A DNA stretch of 64,000 nt from Paramagnetospirillum magneticum AMB-1. Lineage in GTDB: Bacteria > Pseudomonadota > Alphaproteobacteria > Rhodospirillales > Magnetospirillaceae. Below the pieces are notes generated by a model. That model had not been told where the DNA came from. It was given only the letters and a program-made list of their open reading frames with translations, and made no database searches. How positions within the stretch are numbered: position 1 is the stretch's first letter; each line of letters begins with the position of its first letter. A program made the translations under genes and the position numbers. Where the stretch lies: NCBI RefSeq assembly GCF_000009985.1, contig NC_007626.1, positions 2,969,943-3,033,942 on the forward strand. The letters run 5' to 3'. Shown in pieces: positions 60,526 through 64,000 of the stretch.

Positions 60526-61869
60526 CTAGGGCGAGTATTTCGCGATGACGCTTGTTCCCGGCCCCGCCATTTGCGGCATCTGCCGCCCGCCTTGCCGTGC
60601 GGCCTGGGCCGGGATCGCCCCGATCAGGTAACTTTCCAGCGATTCCGCCGTGACCTGGTTCCGGACATCCACGGCCCCGCTTTCCAGCCCCTTCATGAGA
60701 TAGTAGCTGAACAGGCCATGCCGGGCCGCCGGCAGACTGTGAGCGACCTGATCCCGGGTGGTGGCTGAAAACACGGTGACGTTGGCGGGCAGGTCCTCGG
60801 CCTTGGGCACGATGGTGACCGGCCGCGCTCCCGCCAGCAAGGTCTCGCCGCCCCGGGCACTGCCCGAGTAGCAGGTGTCCAGGAACAGCGTCACGGATGA
60901 GGCCCCGGCCTCCGTGACCTGCTCGACAATCTCGCGGCGCCGCAGACTGCTGCCGGCCAGCAGGGTACGATCCCCATCATAGGGCAGCAGGTAAAGCTCG
61001 CCCCCGTCCTCCGACGCCAGGCCATGGCCGGCGAAGAAGACGAAGACCTCGGTCTGTCCCCGGACGATCAACGGCTTAGACCAATTGTGCAAAGCCTTGC
61101 GCAAGGTGATCAGGCGGGCGTCGGCCCCGGTGATCAGCTTCACCCGATCGGGCGGAACGCCCAGGGCGTTGGTGGCATAATCATAGAATCGGCGGGCGTC
61201 GTTTTCCGCAAACTCGGCCTTGGGGAGAGTCTCGTAATCCTGAATGCCGACGATGATGGCGATGGACTGGGGGCGCGGCGCACCGCGAAGGCTCTCCGGC
61301 ACCAGGGCGGCAAGCCGACTCTGGTCGGGCGCCACCTGCCGGTTGACGCTGATCGTCGTCTCGGAGGTCTGCCCCCACTCGTCGGTGGCAGTCAATTGCA
61401 GCACGTTGTCACCCAATTGAACACCGCGCCGGACAGCGAAACGGCCATCGGGCATCACGGTGACGTCCGTCCCGTTGATGCGGGCCGAGGTGATTTTTCC
61501 CTGGCTGGAAATGGCTCCCTTTATTTCCACCACCTGTTCCGTGGTGGTTCCGACGGGCTCGACGACGATGGATGGCGGCGCCTTCGTATCCTGGGCAATC
61601 TGGGGCGACGGCACGGCGGAATCACTGGGCAGCGAGTTCCTGATCGCCGTCGCGGTCTCGCCCTTGAAGCCATTGAACAGAAGATCGACGGCGTCGATGG
61701 CCACGCCCAGGGGCGCCACGGCCAGGGAGACGGCGGACTCCACCACCTTGCCCTCGCCAGCGGCCTGGGCGGAACTGCCCAGCGCCTTTCCCGTTCTGGT
61801 TTCGCAGGCCGACAGGCCGAGCACGGCCAGAGCAACGGCGGCCGCCACGGCGATCCTTGGGCGCGTCAA
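60526..61869 (-). CDS. Lipoprotein with caspase-like (peptidase C14) domain
   Basis: This 447-residue protein opens with a lipoprotein signal (MTRPRIAVAAAVALAVLGLSAC), predicting lipidation of Cys22. A beta-sandwich-like segment (about 90-178, with repeated VVEIKGAISSQGKI patterns) precedes a caspase-like domain. There the catalytic His282 (VFFAGHGL) and Cys333 (LFLDTCYSGSARGG) are intact. The start is TTG at 61869 by preference, because it begins directly at the signal peptide; ATG 61920 would add 17 polar residues. Bacterial metacaspases often join polymer or stress systems; the substrate here is unknown. Convergent with the gene pair at 59741-60498. Confidence 0.83.
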   Translation of the reverse strand: MTRPRIAVAAAVALAVLGLSACETRTGKALGSSAQAAGEGKVVESAVSLAVAPLGVAIDAVDLLFNGFKGETATAIRNSLPSDSAVPSPQIAQDTKAPPSIVVEPVGTTTEQVVEIKGAISSQGKITSARINGTDVTVMPDGRFAVRRGVQLGDNVLQLTATDEWGQTSETTISVNRQVAPDQSRLAALVPESLRGAPRPQSIAIIVGIQDYETLPKAEFAENDARRFYDYATNALGVPPDRVKLITGADARLITLRKALHNWSKPLIVRGQTEVFVFFAGHGLASEDGGELYLLPYDGDRTLLAGSSLRRREIVEQVTEAGASSVTLFLDTCYSGSARGGETLLAGARPVTIVPKAEDLPANVTVFSATTRDQVAHSLPAARHGLFSYYLMKGLESGAVDVRNQVTAESLESYLIGAIPAQAARQGGRQMPQMAGPGTSVIAKYSP

Positions 61870-61971
61870 AGGCTCCCCCCCATAAGAAGCGCGGTTGTCG
61901 CGATGATAGCCTTCCCCCATCCCGGCCGAAAGACGGAAACTCGGAGTGGCGTGTCAGCGGCCGCGCCCATG

Positions 61972-61995
61972 AAAAAGGGGGCCAATGGCCCCCTT
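61972..61995 (-). terminator. Rho-independent terminator of aspS
   Basis: On the minus strand AAGGGGGCC and GGCCCCCTT form a nine-pair stem around a three-base loop, followed by TTT. It begins 25 bases after the aspS stop codon. Confidence 0.88.
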
Positions 61996-62020
61996 CCTCG
62001 TCTCGACGGATAGAAGGGCC

Positions 62021-63817
62021 TCAGCCCTCCTTGACCTCTTTCTTCGGCTTGGGCAGGTCCACCTTGATGTGGAGTTCGCGCAGGCGCTCCATGGCGATTT
62101 CGGCGGGGGCCTGCATCAGCAGGTCCTGGGCCTGCTGGTTCATGGGGAACAGGATGATCTCGCGGATGTTGGGCTGGTCGGCCAGCAGCATGACGATGCG
62201 GTCGACGCCGGGGGCCGAGCCGCCGTGGGGCGGGGCGCCGAACTTGAAGGCGTTGAGCATGCCGCCGAAATGCTCCTCCACATGGGCGGCGGAATAGCCG
62301 GCGATCTCGAAGGCCTTGTACATGATGTCCGGGCGGTGGTTCCGGATGGCGCCCGACGACAGTTCGACGCCGTTGCAGACGATGTCATACTGATAGGCGT
62401 TGATGGTCAGCGGGTCCTGGTTGAGCAGCGCATCCATGCCGCCCTGGGGCATGGAGAACGGATTGTGGGAGAACTCCACAAGGCCCGTCTCCTCGTTGAT
62501 CTCGTACATGGGGAAATCAACGGTCCAGCAGAACTTGAAGACGTCCTTTTCCAGCAGATCCAACTCGTTGCCGATCTTGGTGCGGACCAGGCCGGCGAAC
62601 TTGGCCGCCGGCAGCGCCTTGTCGCAGGCGAAGAACACCGCGTCGCCGTCCTTGAGGTTGGCGGCGGCCTTGATGGCCTCGACCCGGGCGGGCTCCAGGT
62701 TCTTGGCGATGGGACCCTTGGGGCCATCGGCGGCGAACTGGATGTAGCCCAGACCGCCGGCGCCGTTCTCACGCGCCCAGTCGTTGAGCTTGTCGAACCA
62801 CGAGCGCGGCTGGCCCGCCGCCCCCGGGGCCGGAATGGCGCGCACCACGGCGCCCTTGTCCACCAGCTTGGCGAACAGGCCGAAGCCCGAGCCGCGGAAG
62901 GGCTCGGTGACGTCGGCGATGATGATGGGGTTGCGCAGGTCGGGCTTGTCCGAGCCGTATTTCAGCATGGAATCCGCATAGGTGATGCGGGGGAACGGCG
63001 CCGGAGTGACGGCGCGGCCCTTGCCGAATTCCTTGAACACGCCTTCCAGCACCGGCTCGATGGCGGCGAAGACGTCGTCCTGGGTGACGTAGCTCATTTC
63101 GAAATCGAGCTGGTAGAACTCGCCCGGGGACCGGTCGGCGCGGCCGGCTTCGTCACGGAAGCACGGCGCGATCTGGAAGTACTTGTCGAAGCCGGCGACC
63201 ATCAGCAGCTGCTTGAACTGCTGCGGCGCCTGGGGCAGGGCGTAGAACTTGCCAGGATGGATGCGCGACGGCACCAGATAGTCGCGGGCACCCTCGGGGC
63301 TGCTGGCGGTCAGGATCGGGGTCTGGAACTCGGTGAAGCCCTGGCCGATCATGGCCTGACGCAGATAGGCGATGACGCGCGAACGCAGCATCATATTGGC
63401 GTGCACGTCCTCGCGGCGCAGGTCGAGGAAGCGGTACCGCAGGCGCATGTCCTCGGGATATTCCTGGTCGCCGGCCACCTGGATGGGCAGCACGTCGGCG
63501 ATGGACTGAATCTCCACCTCGGCCACCTGCAGCTCGATCTCGCCGGTGGGCAGGCGGGGATTGATGGTCTCGGCCGAGCGCTTGACCACCTTGCCGGTGA
63601 CGGTGATGACGCTTTCCGGCCGGGCCTTGTCCAGGGCGGCGAAGACCGGGCTGGACACGTCGATCACGCATTGGGTGATGCCGTAATGGTCGCGCAGGTC
63701 GACGAACAGCAGATTGCCGTGGTCGCGCTTGCGATGAACCCAGCCCGAGAGGCGAGCCTGGATGCCGGCATCCGCCGCCTTCAACTGACCGCAGGTATGT
63801 GACCGATAGACGTGCAT
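62021..63817 (-). CDS. aspS: Aspartate--tRNA ligase
   Basis: This 598-residue class II synthetase charges tRNA-Asp (possibly also tRNA-Asn, which is common in alphaproteobacteria using the amidotransferase route). The OB-fold anticodon domain is first (LSGWVHRKRDHGNLLFVDLRDHYG). Motif 2 lies around FRDEAGRADRSPGEFYQLDFE. The bacterial GAD insertion is around residues 290-420. Motif 3 is GAPPHGGSAPGVDRIVML near the C-terminus. The start at 63817 (MHVYRSHTC) gives the standard N-terminus; the frame continues upstream without support. Confidence 0.95.
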   Translation of the reverse strand: MHVYRSHTCGQLKAADAGIQARLSGWVHRKRDHGNLLFVDLRDHYGITQCVIDVSSPVFAALDKARPESVITVTGKVVKRSAETINPRLPTGEIELQVAEVEIQSIADVLPIQVAGDQEYPEDMRLRYRFLDLRREDVHANMMLRSRVIAYLRQAMIGQGFTEFQTPILTASSPEGARDYLVPSRIHPGKFYALPQAPQQFKQLLMVAGFDKYFQIAPCFRDEAGRADRSPGEFYQLDFEMSYVTQDDVFAAIEPVLEGVFKEFGKGRAVTPAPFPRITYADSMLKYGSDKPDLRNPIIIADVTEPFRGSGFGLFAKLVDKGAVVRAIPAPGAAGQPRSWFDKLNDWARENGAGGLGYIQFAADGPKGPIAKNLEPARVEAIKAAANLKDGDAVFFACDKALPAAKFAGLVRTKIGNELDLLEKDVFKFCWTVDFPMYEINEETGLVEFSHNPFSMPQGGMDALLNQDPLTINAYQYDIVCNGVELSSGAIRNHRPDIMYKAFEIAGYSAAHVEEHFGGMLNAFKFGAPPHGGSAPGVDRIVMLLADQPNIREIILFPMNQQAQDLLMQAPAEIAMERLRELHIKVDLPKPKKEVKEG

Positions 63818-64000
63818 GAAACCCTCGTACGCGCGCTTGAATCCAAAGCGGGAAGAAGGCATCCCGGGCCATATTTTGTCAAGGCGGGATAACCCAATAT
63901 TTACGAGTCCGGCCACAAACTCGCTCGTGGCGGACCGGTCGGAGGGTGATCGGAATGCCGGCGGCCAGAAGGTCGTCCGCTCTTGCCAGGATGGTAAGCC
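63818..64000. other. Leader region of aspS and window end
   Basis: TTGACA on the minus strand near 63878-63884 could be an aspS -35 element, but no clear -10 box was found. At the edge an ATG at 63955 with GGAGGG upstream could begin a plus-strand gene, of which only about 15 codons are visible. Not enough sequence remains to decide. Confidence 0.35.

Noticed and set aside
63955..64000. Possible start of a plus-strand gene at the window end
   Set aside because: A ribosome site is present but only about 15 codons are visible, and the minus strand is also open; there is too little to support a call.

Overview
The window is about 64 kb of GC-rich, densely coding bacterial chromosome with no phage, insertion sequence or CRISPR. 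It most resembles a Magnetospirillum-type alphaproteobacterium (Rhodospirillales). The grounds are the nuo gene order, the tig-clpP-clpX-lon-hupB cluster, rpsU diverging from a COQ9-family gene, RpoH and EipB (DUF1849) of alphaproteobacterial type, four chemoreceptors in 64 kb, and an inverted repeat resembling an Irr iron-control element. The genus is inferred from gene content and protein style; no database search was possible.

Layout: 1-3.6 kb is the start of a complex I operon on the minus strand (nuoA-B-C-D-E-F, with nuoF cut by the window edge). 3.9-6.6 kb has tRNA-Asp, a chemoreceptor and tRNA-Val. 6.6-13.6 kb is the protein quality-control block on the minus strand (trigger factor, ClpP, ClpX, Lon, HU, and a tRNA-Leu upstream). 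13.8-16.6 kb has a globin-coupled chemoreceptor and an in-frame HTH-WYL regulator/GST fusion. 16.6-25.2 kb has malonyl-CoA decarboxylase, NAD(P)HX repair, a D-amino-acid dehydrogenase, an unusual hemerythrin, a membrane histidine kinase and ComEC. 25.4-29.8 kb has gltX, gltA, a small cNMP-binding protein and rpoH. 30.4-36.1 kb has an EamA transporter, a CoxG-like protein, a TetR regulator, a lipoprotein, a Tim44-like protein, RF2 and the last gene of the ECF operon.

35.6-39.4 kb holds the most system-like accessory locus: an ECF sigma factor, a small one-helix protein and a periplasmic metal-sensor-like protein on the minus strand (the CnrH/CnrY/CnrX logic), facing two genes for EF-hand proteins that share one repeat module. 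39.4-51.7 kb has COQ9, rpsU, a NIT-domain chemoreceptor, a dihaem peroxidase, PntAB transhydrogenase, a DUF3108 protein, a zinc-domain chemoreceptor and a Tat-exported FAH-fold protein. 51.7-63.8 kb has PepF, an acyl-CoA ligase, a pseudo-receiver and a receiver-GGDEF protein, a TPR protein, EipB, two related unknown proteins in an operon, a lipoprotein metacaspase and aspS.

Much of the non-coding interest is structured. A family of intergenic elements made of tandem GC-rich hairpins occurs at four places. Two copies are near-identical in design and carry a compensatory base-pair change in one stem. Other signals are a symmetrical operator on the putative hupB promoter, a perfect palindrome inside a heat-shock-like lon promoter, a direct-repeat operator present twice at the WYL-GST gene, a palindrome before the TetR gene, and a nine-codon leader peptide before rpoH.
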